Assembly (NCBI RefSeq): GCF_000621485.1
Contig: NZ_KK211287.1
Location: 215,477 to 279,476, forward strand
DNA from: Alkaliphilus transvaalensis ATCC 700919
Lineage (GTDB): Bacteria; Bacillota; Clostridia; Peptostreptococcales; Natronincolaceae
Direction of reading: 5' to 3'
DNA length: 64,000 nt
The position numbers and the translations under genes are program-made. Position 1 is the stretch's first letter, and the number at the start of each line of letters is the position of its first letter. Below the pieces are notes generated by a model. That model was not told the origin of the DNA. It ran no database searches and saw only the letters and a list, made by a program, of their open reading frames with translations. Positions 17,848 to 27,147 of this stretch are shown one piece after another.

Positions 17848-18951
17848 CTATATTTGCATCCAATTTTTAAAAATTGGTTGATAACCTTTGGCTAATATTG
17901 CTTCCTTAATTTCCTCTACAGAACGGGTATCCCCAATTTCAAATTGATTGATCCCTTCATCTTTACCACTATGGCCACCCACAGCTGTGGTAACCCCTGC
18001 AGACATTTTAGTGACCCCTAAGGGGATGAGATGGTCACGATAAGATTGTCTTTCACGGGTTGAGATGGTGATCCCGACATAGGGTAGAAAAATCCTTAAG
18101 GCCAGCATCACTTGGACCAGACTTCGGTCATCAACAAAATCAAGATCCTTAAACACCCCTATATGGGGTCGCATTCTAGGAAGAGAAACACTAACTTCCA
18201 CATCCATAAATTTATTTTGAAGATAAGAAACATGAAGTCCCGTCATAAAGGCCTCTTCTCTCCAGCTATTTAATCCTAACAAGGCACCAATATTAACACT
18301 TCTCATTTTTGCTTCACAGGCCCTTTCTGGGGCATCTAATCTAAAATGATAATTCTTCTTTGGGCCAGCTAAATGTACTTTTTTGTAGACTTCTTCATCA
18401 TAAACCTCTTGATAAATAGTTAGCCCATCTACTCCAGCTTCCATTAATGCTTTATATTCTTCTGTTTCTAATGGGTAGATTTCTATTGAAATAGAATCAA
18501 AGTATTTTGTTAACACCTTCGTTGCTTCTAAAATATATGAAACTGGTGTTTCCTTCCTCGACTCCCCCGTTAAGATTAAAATATGTTTTAAGCCAGTTGC
18601 AGCGATTGCTTTAGCCTCTTCTTCTATTTCTGCTAAAGAAAGCTTTTCCCGTTTAATATCATGGTCTACATTAAAGCTACAATAGGCACACCGATTCACA
18701 CAGTGATTGGACAAATACATCGGAGTATAAAGTAGAATACTCTTTCCAAAGTGTTGTACAGAAAGCTGATGGGCCCTTTGGGCCATTTCCTCTAGATAAC
18801 TGGAAGCCTTAGGGGATAATAAGGCTAAATAATCTAAAGGACTTAATTTATTCTGTTGAAGTATTCTTAAGATATCCTTCTCTTCTATCTTTTTAAAAAA
18901 TCCTTCATAGTCTATTTCTTTAAAGGTAAGCAGCTCATTATAAAAACCCAT
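17848..18951 (-). CDS. thiH: 2-iminoacetate synthase
   Basis: 367-residue radical SAM enzyme that cleaves tyrosine to dehydroglycine for thiazole synthesis, the anaerobic alternative to the oxygen-requiring ThiO route. The cluster motif is C-x3-C-x2-C in [13 protein letters not shown] near residue 85. Further family features are [16 protein letters not shown] and RMRPHIGVF. Its start shares a base with the thiG stop (TAATG overlap), so the two are coupled. The choice of ThiH suits an anaerobe. Confidence 0.95.
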   Translation of the reverse strand: MGFYNELLTFKEIDYEGFFKKIEEKDILRILQQNKLSPLDYLALLSPKASSYLEEMAQRAHQLSVQHFGKSILLYTPMYLSNHCVNRCAYCSFNVDHDIKREKLSLAEIEEEAKAIAATGLKHILILTGESRKETPVSYILEATKVLTKYFDSISIEIYPLETEEYKALMEAGVDGLTIYQEVYDEEVYKKVHLAGPKKNYHFRLDAPERACEAKMRSVNIGALLGLNSWREEAFMTGLHVSYLQNKFMDVEVSVSLPRMRPHIGVFKDLDFVDDRSLVQVMLALRIFLPYVGITISTRERQSYRDHLIPLGVTKMSAGVTTAVGGHSGKDEGINQFEIGDTRSVEEIKEAILAKGYQPIFKNWMQI

Positions 18952-19727
18952 TATTCCCCAACTCCACTTAAAAAGCCAGTAAGGGGTGATGATGCATTTG
19001 CAAGCTTTCTTTCTGGCCCCACCTTTGACAAATAGGCTAATCGACCAGCTTCCACCGCTAAACCAAAAGCCTTTGCCATATCGATAGGGTTATCGGAAGA
19101 TGCAATGGCGGTATTGACTAACACCGCAGCCGCCCCCATTTCCATTGCTTCTACCGCTTGAGAAGGCTTACCGATCCCAGCATCTACAATAATTGGTACT
19201 TTAATTTCATCGATTAATATTTGAACCATCTCTTTTGTTCTTAATCCTCTATTGGTGCCTATTGGTGCCCCTAATGGCATTACAGCCGCTGCTCCTGCTG
19301 CTTCCATTGCTTTAGCGGCCATGAGGTCTGGGTTCATGTAAGGTAGGACGATAAAGCCTTCCTTTGCCAAAACCTCTGTAGCTTTAATGGTTTCAAAGTT
19401 ATCTGGAAGAAGGTATTTATTATCAGAAATGACTTCAATTTTAATCCAGTTACCACAGCCCATAGCCCTAGCTAATCTTGCAATTCTAATAGCTTCATCA
19501 GCATTTCTAGCACCAGATGTATTTGGTAGCAGAATAATATCTTTAGGTATGTACTCTAAAATATTTTCCTCTTTACCCTCCAAATCCACCCTTCTTACAG
19601 CCATCGTTACTACTTGGGTACCACAACTTTCAATTACTTTAGGCATCATCTTATTACTGGCATATTTTCCAGTACCAATTAACAGACGACTTTTTAATGA
19701 TGTACCACCTATTATCAACTCATCCAT
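18951..19727 (-). CDS. thiG: Thiazole synthase
   Basis: 258 residues, normal length. It builds the thiazole phosphate ring from DXP, dehydroglycine and ThiS-thiocarboxylate. Visible motifs: [12 protein letters not shown], the Schiff-base Lys in [17 protein letters not shown], and [15 protein letters not shown] with [16 protein letters not shown]. The ATG at 19727 has AAGGAGATG upstream; the longer ORF start at 19763 would swallow the preceding small ORF's end and this site. Confidence 0.95.
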   Translation of the reverse strand: MDELIIGGTSLKSRLLIGTGKYASNKMMPKVIESCGTQVVTMAVRRVDLEGKEENILEYIPKDIILLPNTSGARNADEAIRIARLARAMGCGNWIKIEVISDNKYLLPDNFETIKATEVLAKEGFIVLPYMNPDLMAAKAMEAAGAAAVMPLGAPIGTNRGLRTKEMVQILIDEIKVPIIVDAGIGKPSQAVEAMEMGAAAVLVNTAIASSDNPIDMAKAFGLAVEAGRLAYLSKVGPERKLANASSPLTGFLSGVGE

Positions 19728-19732
19728 TTTTC

Positions 19733-19873
19733 TCATCTCCTTACTTCTACTCTTATTCCACAACTAGAAATTATGTGGCGACTAAAAGGACATTCAAAGT
19801 GAAACCTAACGTCCCCCATTATGAAATGACTTTGACCTTGATCAATTTTAGTGAAAGTCAATGAACCCTCCAT
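19733..19873 (-). CDS. Unrecognised 46-aa ORF between thiS and thiG
   Basis: A 46-codon frame whose ATG overlaps the thiS stop (TGATG) and whose TGA lies five bases before the thiG start, so it exactly fills the gap. It starts [14 protein letters not shown] and contains H-F-E-C-P-F-S-R-H then C-G, a cluster of His and Cys that could bind metal. The C-terminus is basic. AGGAGATGAG at its end doubles as the thiG ribosome binding site. I know no thiamine protein like it. It may be a true small protein or a chance/decayed frame. Noted because no thiF is visible in the operon. Confidence 0.45.
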   Translation of the reverse strand: MEGSLTFTKIDQGQSHFIMGDVRFHFECPFSRHIISSCGIRVEVRR

Positions 19874-20064
19874 CACCCTCCACCTATAAAGCTTACAATT
19901 TCTACCTTGTCTCCTTCGTTTAAGATCCAAGTTTGATAATCTTCCTTTGCTACAATTTCATAATTTACTTCCACCACAACCAATTCTGGAGATAACTTTA
20001 ATTCTTCTAAAACTTCTAGTACTGTTATATCTTTAAACGACATTTCTTTACCATTAATTAGCAT
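19873..20064 (-). CDS. thiS: Sulfur carrier protein ThiS
   Basis: 63-residue ubiquitin-like sulfur carrier ending in Gly-Gly-Gly, whose C-terminal carboxylate is converted to thiocarboxylate by ThiF. Sequence MLINGKEMSF...VEIVSFIGGG is typical. The ATG at 20064 follows AAAGGAGGAGAATGG; the ORF extends upstream without ribosome binding site. It is first in the operon, just behind the TPP riboswitch. The activating enzyme ThiF is not in the window. Confidence 0.9.
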   Translation of the reverse strand: MLINGKEMSFKDITVLEVLEELKLSPELVVVEVNYEIVAKEDYQTWILNEGDKVEIVSFIGGG

Positions 20065-20162
20065 CCATTCTCCTCCTTTCATTAGATTCAACGAAATATT
20101 AATCAGTAACATTACAACAAGAAATAGATATAGATCATCATTTCATTAGCATTAAAAGCATT

Positions 20163-20328
20163 AAAAAAAGCTCACCCAAAGGTAAGCTTATGTAGACTTG
20201 TATTGATTGTACAAAACAATTGTACAACATATATCAAGTTAATCTGCTTCCCTACGGTAGTACTAACTACATCAGGTTCACAGGGTTAGGAATAATTTCC
20301 CTCTCAGCCAAAAGGCACCCCCAGCACA
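20163..20328 (-). promoter_or_regulatory. TPP riboswitch with terminator
   Basis: On the minus strand the aptamer (about 20328-20240) has the conserved blocks CTGGGGGTGCC, GGCTGAGAGGG, ACCCTGTGAACCTGAT and GTACTACCGTAGGGAAGC. A TTGTACAA inverted pair follows, then a terminator AAGCTTACC/GGGTGAGCTT followed by seven T (20163-20189). TPP binding should end transcription before thiS. Confidence 0.95.
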
Positions 20329-20430
20329 TATTATTCATTTACTAAAATTATAATCTACTTGAAGTTTATTGTAAAGAGATATAACTTATTACTTTTTTTA
20401 TGATAGAGAAAATGTTTATATTAAGCTATT

Positions 20431-21012
20431 TTATAGATGAAAAGATTTCTTTCTAATCGTTTGATGTAGCACAGTTGAATTGCGACATACTTTTGAGTAG
20501 AGGCAGTCTACCTTAGCTTTTATATCAAGATAAGCAGTTTTATCTTTTTCATGGCTCCACTGTACACAAGACTGCACCTTATAGATGATTGAGATAACTT
20601 TTCCAAAAGCATCTATATATTTAATAAGAATCCCATAACTAAGCATTCCTAAAGCAAAGCTATATTTTCTGTCTTTACAAGGTGTGGACTCGACATTAAC
20701 CTTTACATCAATTATACTGCATGTAAGAATTCTTTTCGGCTCTCTATTAACCTTAATCTTTATTTTATACTCATGTTCTTTTAAGCAGGTGTCTATTACT
20801 CTTTTCACATTAATACATTCTATACTTGTGGGAATTAATTCTGGGGTCACTAAATGATGGCCATCGCTATAAGTCGGAACTAACATTGATACCTGCTGAA
20901 GAAGGCTAAAATTTATCAATTCCTTTACATATACGATCAGATGATATTTTGCCCCCACTATATGAAAGGTATTATTCTTATTGGCAACACTTGGAGATGT
21001 GAAGGCCATCAT
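20431..21012 (-). CDS. Hypothetical Cys-containing SPOCS/DUF3794-like protein
   Basis: 193 residues, no signal peptide, beta-rich, with six cysteines. It has VSMLVPTYSDG and ECI-x4-RVIDTCL, both resembling parts of the protein encoded at 24652-25260 (QLLVPSYGICEP, ECILTEKVHDSCL). Such V-x-D-(S/T)-C segments occur in DUF3794/SPOCS-type spore surface proteins; that link is from memory of the family. It is last in a minus-strand run with three glycosyltransferases and a TasA-like protein. Function unknown; a spore-coat or surface component is a guess. Confidence 0.55.
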   Translation of the reverse strand: MMAFTSPSVANKNNTFHIVGAKYHLIVYVKELINFSLLQQVSMLVPTYSDGHHLVTPELIPTSIECINVKRVIDTCLKEHEYKIKIKVNREPKRILTCSIIDVKVNVESTPCKDRKYSFALGMLSYGILIKYIDAFGKVISIIYKVQSCVQWSHEKDKTAYLDIKAKVDCLYSKVCRNSTVLHQTIRKKSFHL

Positions 21013-21040
21013 ATCACCCTCTTCACTAAAACAATCTCTT

Positions 21041-22156
21041 CTAACGGAAAACTTCAGACATGGCCTTTGCCCAACGTTCTTCCCATATCTTTTTACTAAA
21101 GCTCATTGCCACTTCTCTACCTCTATTTCCCATAAGTTTTGACTTTACTTTATCGAGGGCTAACTCTTCAATAGCATTAACTAAATTTTCCACTGATGGC
21201 TTGATTAAATAACCATTATATCCCTGTAAAATAATATCCGATAACCCCCCTGCAAGACCCGCAATAACAGGTTTACCACAGGCCATTGCTTCTAGGGCTG
21301 CTAAGCTAGTTCCCTCGGTTGAACGGGATGGAATTAAAACGATATCTGCTTGCTGATAGATTTCGGGCATCATTTCAAAGGGTTTCCAATAATAAAAGCA
21401 TCGCTCCTGTGTATTGATCCATTGAGTCATCAGCCTTTCTACCTTATCATCATGCCCTCTTCCACAAAAATGAAACTCTATCCAAGGGTATCGACGTGTA
21501 AGTATTTCAGCAGCCCTCATGGTTTCATTCACTCCCCTTACAGGGACCATGCGCCGTGGAAAAAGCACTTTGACCTTTTCACCCTCGGGTTCTTTCCTTT
21601 CTTTTGGGCAAAAAAGATCTGTATCTACATAGTTTGGAATATACTCCCACTTATTATAATTTCCTGGTAACGTCCCATTAAAAAAGTTAATGGTATTGGT
21701 GTCTACCGATACGAGTTTTTGTGGTCCAGTAAGGGCTACCCCCATTCTTCTGATCCATTCCTGATGGGCCTCTTGTCGACCTGTTGAAATATGAAAACCT
21801 GGCCAATCCCAATATACACCATGACTAATGGCAATACTTTTTTCGTGTACTATCGGAAAAGCTAAAGCAAGGATAAAATAAATTGCGTAATCGAAGGACA
21901 TGGCATTTTCATAAAAGGCCATATTAAGTTCAGGAAAAGTATTAAATTCTGACTTTGTGGCTGGTATACTTCTAATTTTTACACCATCAAATTCCTTAGT
22001 CCAACCATCCCCAATTTGCCAAACTTCAACATCCATTCCCAACTTTTTAATCAGTCTGCAAAGGTCTACTTGATATCGCTCTGCCCCTCCCATAATGATT
22101 CTGTCTCCTGCTGGATTAAAAAAATTAGTTGTCAGTAAAGCTAATTTCTTTGGCAT
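21041..22156 (-). CDS. GT4 family glycosyltransferase
   Basis: 371 residues with GT-B fold features: N-terminal GGAERYQVDLCRLI for the acceptor side and the C-terminal nucleotide-sugar motif E-x7-E in STEGTSLAALEAMACGKPVIAG. It resembles the GT4 enzyme encoded at 23540 in architecture (both start with a sentence like LLTxNxF/PNLLTWDG, GG-x-ERY). The sugar donor and acceptor cannot be read. No membrane anchor, so it acts in the cytoplasm or mother cell. Confidence 0.85.
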   Translation of the reverse strand: MPKKLALLTTNFFNPAGDRIIMGGAERYQVDLCRLIKKLGMDVEVWQIGDGWTKEFDGVKIRSIPATKSEFNTFPELNMAFYENAMSFDYAIYFILALAFPIVHEKSIAISHGVYWDWPGFHISTGRQEAHQEWIRRMGVALTGPQKLVSVDTNTINFFNGTLPGNYNKWEYIPNYVDTDLFCPKERKEPEGEKVKVLFPRRMVPVRGVNETMRAAEILTRRYPWIEFHFCGRGHDDKVERLMTQWINTQERCFYYWKPFEMMPEIYQQADIVLIPSRSTEGTSLAALEAMACGKPVIAGLAGGLSDIILQGYNGYLIKPSVENLVNAIEELALDKVKSKLMGNRGREVAMSFSKKIWEERWAKAMSEVFR

Positions 22157-22226
22157 AGTACAAATTCAACTCCTTATTTCAAAGGATTTCGTTTCATTTT
22201 TTAAAGAATTTTAGTTTCATTAAATA

Positions 22227-22259
22227 GGTTAATAGCCCATTTTTATAGGGCTATTAACC
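22227..22259 (-). terminator. Intrinsic terminator
   Basis: 12-bp stem GGTTAATAGCCC/GGGCTATTAACC, weak T-run. It lies 17 bases after the TasA-like gene and separates it from the GT4 gene. Confidence 0.55.
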
Positions 22260-22275
22260 CTTTCTTTAAAGTTAA

Positions 22276-22737
22276 TTAACTTACAGGTGATGCTTGAGAC
22301 ACAAACACTAAATCTACATTTATTTCAAGACCTTGCACAATATTGCTTACATCTTCTGGTAAACTAACAACAAATGTTAATAATTCATCATCTGTAGTAT
22401 CCAATAATCTTCCTGCAGCAGGTTGCTCCACTAATCCAGAAACTGGTCCATTGTAGACCTCTGCACTTGTTTCATCTTCAATAGCTATATTTAATCGATC
22501 AGCTAGAATTTGAGCTTGAACCGGTGTAGTCGTTCCCTCCGCACTCCAATCGGCAAAAATATAATAGTATGCATCTACATCCCCAGCATTAGCAACCTGA
22601 AGTTGAGGAGAACCAACAGATTCTCCTGGCACAAGGTTCGTTGGCGAAAAGAGGGCATCTTCTGGGCTGACAGTTATCGAAACACTGGCGGTGCCTGCCG
22701 AACTACCACTATTGGTACTTGAAATCGTAAAAGGCAT
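22276..22737 (-). CDS. TasA/CalY-like protein without signal peptide
   Basis: 153 residues. It starts MPFTISSTNSGSSAGTAS, a Ser/Thr-rich head, then ITVSPEDALFSPTNLVPGESVGSPQLQVANAGDVDAYYYI, resembling the beta-sandwich of TasA/camelysin-type or SipW-dependent proteins. It lacks the usual signal sequence, so if a surface protein, it must reach the surface by another path, such as spore coat assembly in the mother cell. The Ser/Thr-rich N-terminus and three adjacent glycosyltransferases make it a plausible glycosylation target. Fold assignment is tentative. Confidence 0.5.
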   Translation of the reverse strand: MPFTISSTNSGSSAGTASVSITVSPEDALFSPTNLVPGESVGSPQLQVANAGDVDAYYYIFADWSAEGTTTPVQAQILADRLNIAIEDETSAEVYNGPVSGLVEQPAAGRLLDTTDDELLTFVVSLPEDVSNIVQGLEINVDLVFVSQASPVS

Positions 22738-22812
22738 TTATATTCACTCCTTCCTTAATATAATTTTAGAAATTTTTTGTGTTTTATTTTGTTATATTAT
22801 ATTAATTCTTTA

Positions 22813-23520
22813 TCAAAGAAGTTCTACCCATTTCTCCAGTTTAATTTTTTCCGGAGGGTAGATAATACTTTCATAATGTTCCTTACTCATGTATTCAAAA
22901 TTAGGGTCTTGACGCAGACATCTTTCGTACTTCGCCTTGTTTAAATTTGAATCTATCCACCCCAAATGTTTAATTCTTAAGGTTGTTTCATAACTTAACA
23001 ATTTTCTGTAGGCCAAAGGAAAACGTCCACAGTGAAATTTTAACGATGGCCAATGATCAGCTAACTGAGGCTGATATTTAACCCCATAGATGGAAAACCC
23101 CCGTAACCATGGATTCCATATCCCATCAGTCCGGTAATATTCTTCACTTTCCCAACAGTCAAACAGACGAAAACTAATAGCGTTAAAATCCTTTTGTTTT
23201 ATTAAATATGGAAACTCTTTTATTCCACTTTCTTCCATAAGTTCGTCGGCATCTATAGCCAGTATCCATTCGGGCTTGTTCTCAATTGTATAGTGCCATA
23301 ACTTCTCCCGTAGTTTTGACTCATCGACTAAGAACATTGAAGATTCATTACGATACAACTTTACTAAGGGAAATTTAAGACATATTTCAGGTGTTTCATC
23401 TGTAGAGGCATCATCTAACACAACAATTTCATCTACATATTTCTCTAGTGCTTCTAAACATCTCTTTAAGTAGCGATTTCCTTCATTTTTAACGGTCATC
23501 ATGGCGGTTAGTTTAGGCAT
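22813..23520 (-). CDS. GT2 family glycosyltransferase
   Basis: 235 residues with a GT-A fold: TAMMTVKNEGNRYLKRCLEAL, the donor-binding DDASTDETPEI, and the metal-binding D-x-D in AIDADELMEESG. The remainder holds a Trp/His-rich acceptor half (HLGWIDSNLNKAKYERC). Typical of small cytosolic GT2 enzymes that build surface glycans. It lies 20 bases downstream of the GT4 gene. Confidence 0.85.
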   Translation of the reverse strand: MPKLTAMMTVKNEGNRYLKRCLEALEKYVDEIVVLDDASTDETPEICLKFPLVKLYRNESSMFLVDESKLREKLWHYTIENKPEWILAIDADELMEESGIKEFPYLIKQKDFNAISFRLFDCWESEEYYRTDGIWNPWLRGFSIYGVKYQPQLADHWPSLKFHCGRFPLAYRKLLSYETTLRIKHLGWIDSNLNKAKYERCLRQDPNFEYMSKEHYESIIYPPEKIKLEKWVELL

Positions 23521-23539
23521 GAAATCACCTACCTTATAC

Positions 23540-24637
23540 TTATATTGGGTAAATCTGTTTTATGCATTGGCTCCACCTTTTCATCCATATTTCTTTACTA
23601 AAGGCGCTAGAGGTGGACGTTGCATTTTGTCCTAACCTAGCACCCTCTGCAGGGTTTTCTATTAAATAACATAGTGCATGAAAAATACTTTCTTTAGAAG
23701 GATGTATTAACAATCCATTATAACCATTAATAATTAAGTTAGTAAGGCCTCCCACGTTTGTGGCTAAAATGGCTTTGCCCATCGCCATAGCTTCTAGGCA
23801 AGAAAAACTCGTGCCCTCCGAATAAATACTAGGGATCACTACAATATCTCCATCAGCATAGATTTCTGGCATATCTTCATAACTAGGATGATGATACAAT
23901 ATCCGATCTTTATGGACCTCTGCTTCCCTCCATTGATGGAACAGCTTTAGATTTTCTGGGTTATTTTTATCGACTGCAAAACAAACTTCAAGATTTGGAT
24001 ACTGATTAAGCAGGCGGGGTACAACATCAATAAAAACACCAAAACCTCTTTCTGCAGAAATTCGACGGGGAAACACAATGCGAGTTCGATTACCTTTTTC
24101 CTTTTTACGAGGATAAAATTCCTTTAGGTCAACAAAATTAGGAATAACTCTTACTTTTTCATCTGCTAGATTTGGATAAATGGCTCTAGTTACGTTTAAA
24201 AAATTATAGTCGCAGGATATGATTAACTTTGCTTGTTTTAAAGCCCCTTCAACAAAATTTCCATAGAATTTTTTTGCCATTTCTGGACTTGATCCTGGTC
24301 TCTCCCACCATACACCATGGGATATACAAATTGAATTAGGTCTATAATAAACTTGTTGAAGAATTGATGAGTATAAAACCCTCCCTTCTACATTTTTTTC
24401 TATCCCCTCTATCACATCCCTAAGATTTCTTGGATCTGCTTTATATCCATACACAGGCCAATTTAAGTAGTTCGTCTCAAAATCTTCATAACCATTTTGA
24501 TGAAATGTGATTTGATATCCCATATCTGTTAATAGCTTTCCTAAAGTAATCATATACCTTTCCAACCCGCCAATAATAGGGCGTTTGCCGTCCCAAGTTA
24601 ATAGATTAGGAATAAATATAGCAAGATTCTTCTCCAT
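23540..24637 (-). CDS. GT4 family glycosyltransferase
   Basis: 365 residues, GT-B fold, with N-terminal GGLERYMITLGKLL and C-terminal E-x7-E motif in YSEGTSFSCLEAMAMGKAILATNVGGL. It resembles the GT4 enzyme encoded at 21041. The ATG at 24637 is chosen, eight bases after AAGGGAG; the TTG at 24655 overlaps the ribosome binding site. It begins 14 bases after the stop of the 202-aa gene, so the two are probably co-transcribed. Confidence 0.85.
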   Translation of the reverse strand: MEKNLAIFIPNLLTWDGKRPIIGGLERYMITLGKLLTDMGYQITFHQNGYEDFETNYLNWPVYGYKADPRNLRDVIEGIEKNVEGRVLYSSILQQVYYRPNSICISHGVWWERPGSSPEMAKKFYGNFVEGALKQAKLIISCDYNFLNVTRAIYPNLADEKVRVIPNFVDLKEFYPRKKEKGNRTRIVFPRRISAERGFGVFIDVVPRLLNQYPNLEVCFAVDKNNPENLKLFHQWREAEVHKDRILYHHPSYEDMPEIYADGDIVVIPSIYSEGTSFSCLEAMAMGKAILATNVGGLTNLIINGYNGLLIHPSKESIFHALCYLIENPAEGARLGQNATSTSSAFSKEIWMKRWSQCIKQIYPI

Positions 24638-24651
24638 TTCCTCTTCTCCCT

Positions 24652-25260
24652 TCAAATTTGGTTGTTATGGGCCTCAACTTCCGCTTCTCCTAACAGATCA
24701 TCTTCCTGATCAAGATCAATAGATTGAATGCGATCATTAGTTATTTCTTGACATGGTGTGGGTTCACATATTCCGTAACTTGGTACAAGCAATTGAACTT
24801 CTGATATACTTTTAACTTCTAAGGCTACTTTGATCCTACAGTTTATTGTAATTTCACCATTAACAATATTTATTTCAGTAACTAGGGCATTACAGAATAA
24901 TAATCTGCTAGCCTTACAGTTTAGAGTTGTTTCATCAGATGTCCTTAATTTAATCTGCTTAACATAGTTAAAAATTAAATCTGCCTGTTGTGACAGATTA
25001 TTAGGGTTAGATATAACCATTGGTACTAACACCATAATCTGAAAGGAAAAAAAGCCATCACCAAGAAAACTTCGGCTAAGTTCTGTACAGCTTACTCCTT
25101 TTTGATCCAGTTGACAAATGACTAAGTCGCCAACTTTTAAACCCGATATACTCCAATTATTAATAACAAGTTTGCTAGATTTTTCATCTATAGCTAAACA
25201 ACTATCATGAACCTTCTCAGTTAGTATACATTCAATTTTACAATTATGATGGTATTCCAC
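24652..25260 (-). CDS. Hypothetical Cys-containing SPOCS/DUF3794-like protein
   Basis: 202 residues, seen as the head of the glycosyltransferase run. Contains IECILTEKVHDSCLAIDEKS at the N-terminus and VQLLVPSYGICEPTPC near the C-terminus. Both modules appear in opposite order in the 193-aa protein at 20431, suggesting related proteins with rearranged segments. No signal peptide. The C-terminus is acidic (DLDQEDDLLGEAEVEAH). Function unknown; a spore or cell surface role is inferred from context. Confidence 0.55.
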   Translation of the reverse strand: MEYHHNCKIECILTEKVHDSCLAIDEKSSKLVINNWSISGLKVGDLVICQLDQKGVSCTELSRSFLGDGFFSFQIMVLVPMVISNPNNLSQQADLIFNYVKQIKLRTSDETTLNCKASRLLFCNALVTEINIVNGEITINCRIKVALEVKSISEVQLLVPSYGICEPTPCQEITNDRIQSIDLDQEDDLLGEAEVEAHNNQI

Positions 25261-25392
25261 AATTCTAGTTACCTCCTATTTTTATGAAGTAAAAAAACAG
25301 CTTACTATATAGTCTATTAAAAGTTTTATTTGAAGTTTACAACAAGTTCCTTAAAACACATGGAAATTGAATAATTAATGAATTGTGAATAG

Positions 25393-25444
25393 AAAAAAGC
25401 CTATATAGCTGGTTAAACTTAAACCAACGATATAGGCTTTTTTA
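25393..25444 (-). terminator. Strong terminator of cvfB-like gene
   Basis: AAAAAAGCCTATAT pairs with ATATAGGCTTTTTT, with an inner TGGTT/AACCA hairpin. It is followed by T or A runs on both sides, so it could work in both directions. Confidence 0.75.
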
Positions 25445-25459
25445 AATTTCTTTATTATG

Positions 25460-26299
25460 TTATTTTAATAACCTAATCCCCTTACTGTCTTGTACTACTT
25501 TTTTCTCTTTTAACAACTTTCCTAATGCTCGTTTGAAGGCATTTTTGCTGGTAGGTATGTATTTGTTAATTTCTTTAGGATCACTTTTATCGTTAATCGG
25601 TAAAAATCCTTCATATTGTTTTAGCAGATAAAGAAGTTTTTCAGCATCATCATCCATTTGCTGATAGGCTAGTTTCTTAGTGGAAAGATCAACCTTTCCA
25701 TCCTCCCTAACTTTAATAATTCTAAAGGTATCTTGGTCTCCAACCTGATAAGTTTTAAATACTTCAGACGTATGGGCTAATCCATAATATTGATTATCTA
25801 TTGCTACAAATAATCCTAGTCTAGGGTTAATACTATAAACTGTACCCTTCACTAAATCTCCAGTCTTATAAGGAGCCGATACTTTCAGTTCTTCATCAAT
25901 GTTCATGGTACAGCAAAGACGATTACTTTTATCAATATAAATCTTTACTAAATAAGAGCTTCCTTTTCTAACACGGGTTGTCTGTTCACTTATGGGTAGT
26001 AATATATCTTTTTCTAACCCCCAATCTAAAAACGCTCCTATTCCAGTTAAATCTACTACCTTTAAATAGGCTAAGCTACCTACTTCACCATAGGGCTTTT
26101 TGAAGGTTGCTGTAACCCGATCCATAGAGTCTCTATAGACAAAAACCTTTACTAAGTCCCCAACTGCTAATTCGTCGGTAACTTCCTTTTGGGGTAATAA
26201 AACATCTTCTTTATGATTACCTGTTGTTTCTAAAAATGCACCATATTTAGTTTTTCTTGCAACTTTAAGTTCATTAATCTTTCCTATGTTTAATGACAA
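25460..26299 (-). CDS. cvfB: CvfB-like S1 RNA-binding protein
   Basis: 279 residues with tandem S1-type modules, visible as repeated GAFLETTGN, GAFLDWGLEKDILLP and GLFVAIDNQYYGLAHTSE segments. A C-terminal winged-helix-like part follows (YEGFLPINDKSDPKEI, AFKRALGKLLKEKKV). CvfB in Staphylococcus binds RNA and affects virulence genes; in clostridia the role is unknown. Start ATG with AGGTGTAAG-type upstream site. It is monocistronic by its terminator. Confidence 0.85.
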   Translation of the reverse strand: MSLNIGKINELKVARKTKYGAFLETTGNHKEDVLLPQKEVTDELAVGDLVKVFVYRDSMDRVTATFKKPYGEVGSLAYLKVVDLTGIGAFLDWGLEKDILLPISEQTTRVRKGSSYLVKIYIDKSNRLCCTMNIDEELKVSAPYKTGDLVKGTVYSINPRLGLFVAIDNQYYGLAHTSEVFKTYQVGDQDTFRIIKVREDGKVDLSTKKLAYQQMDDDAEKLLYLLKQYEGFLPINDKSDPKEINKYIPTSKNAFKRALGKLLKEKKVVQDSKGIRLLK

Positions 26300-26446
26300 A
26301 ACCTTACACCTCTTTTATCAATTTTTTATTTATCATTCTCATTTTAACATAATTTATGTTTTAATAGACAAAACTTATATTTTAAAATATAATATATTTT
26401 TGGTGCAAAATGTTTTTAAAATAAAATTTATTATGGAGGACTTAAG

Positions 26447-27079
26447 ATGAACCAAGAACTTTTAGAATGGCTGGGTTATGCAGCTTCAATATTAGTGGCA
26501 ATTTCTTTACTTATGAGTTCTATTGTAAAGCTTAGAATTTATAATCTAGTTGGCTCCGCTTTATTTGCTGTCTATGGTTTTGCTATAGGAGCTTTTCCTG
26601 TAGGTTTAATTAATACATTTATCATCTTTATTAATATCTATTATCTTTTTAAAATACTTTCCGAAAAAGAATATTTTAAAATTATTGAAGTAGGTAAGGA
26701 TGATCAATACTTAAAAGCTTTTTTAGAATTTTATCGTGAGGATATAAAAAGTTTTTCCTCCCCTAAAGACCCCTTCCTCTTTACTGAAGACACCTTTGGT
26801 TTTTATATTCTAAGAAACCTTGTACCAGCAGGAATATTTATTGCAACCAAGGAAGATTCTGAAACCCTTGTTATCAACGTTGATTTTGCCGTACCTGCCT
26901 ATAGGGACTTTAAAATTGGCAAGTATATCTTTAACGATTATCAAAACTATTTTATTAATTTAGGATTTAAAAAATTTCATTCCTATTCCTCAAACCCGAA
27001 ACACATTAACTACTTAAAGCGAATGGGTTTTCAGGAAGAGATCCTTAATGGAGAAAAAGTTATGACTAAAATAATATAG
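26447..27079 (+). CDS. YgjV-like membrane domain fused to GNAT-like domain
   Basis: 210 residues. The N-terminal 75 hold three hydrophobic helices in the YgjV pattern (GYAASILVAISLLMSSIVKLRIYN, GSALFAVYGFAIGAFPVG). The C-terminal 130 resemble an acetyltransferase (GNAT) ending HSYSSNPKHINYLKRMGFQEE, where the last part is the usual family C-terminus. The acetyl-CoA loop is not canonical (DFKIGKYIFNDY). Start ATG with TGGAGG. The role is unknown; it would be a membrane-tethered transferase. Confidence 0.7.
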   Translation: MNQELLEWLGYAASILVAISLLMSSIVKLRIYNLVGSALFAVYGFAIGAFPVGLINTFIIFINIYYLFKILSEKEYFKIIEVGKDDQYLKAFLEFYREDIKSFSSPKDPFLFTEDTFGFYILRNLVPAGIFIATKEDSETLVINVDFAVPAYRDFKIGKYIFNDYQNYFINLGFKKFHSYSSNPKHINYLKRMGFQEEILNGEKVMTKII

Positions 27080-27088
27080 TAGATACGG

Positions 27089-27133
27089 AAAAAAAGCTTT
27101 TGACAACTAAAAAATGGAGTCAAAAGCTTTTTT
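27089..27133. terminator. Bidirectional terminator
   Basis: AAAAAAGCTTTTGAC pairs with GTCAAAAGCTTTTTT, giving A and T runs on both sides. It serves the plus-strand YgjV/GNAT gene and the minus-strand SASP gene, which converge here. Confidence 0.8.
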
Positions 27134-27147
27134 CTTTATCCTAAACT

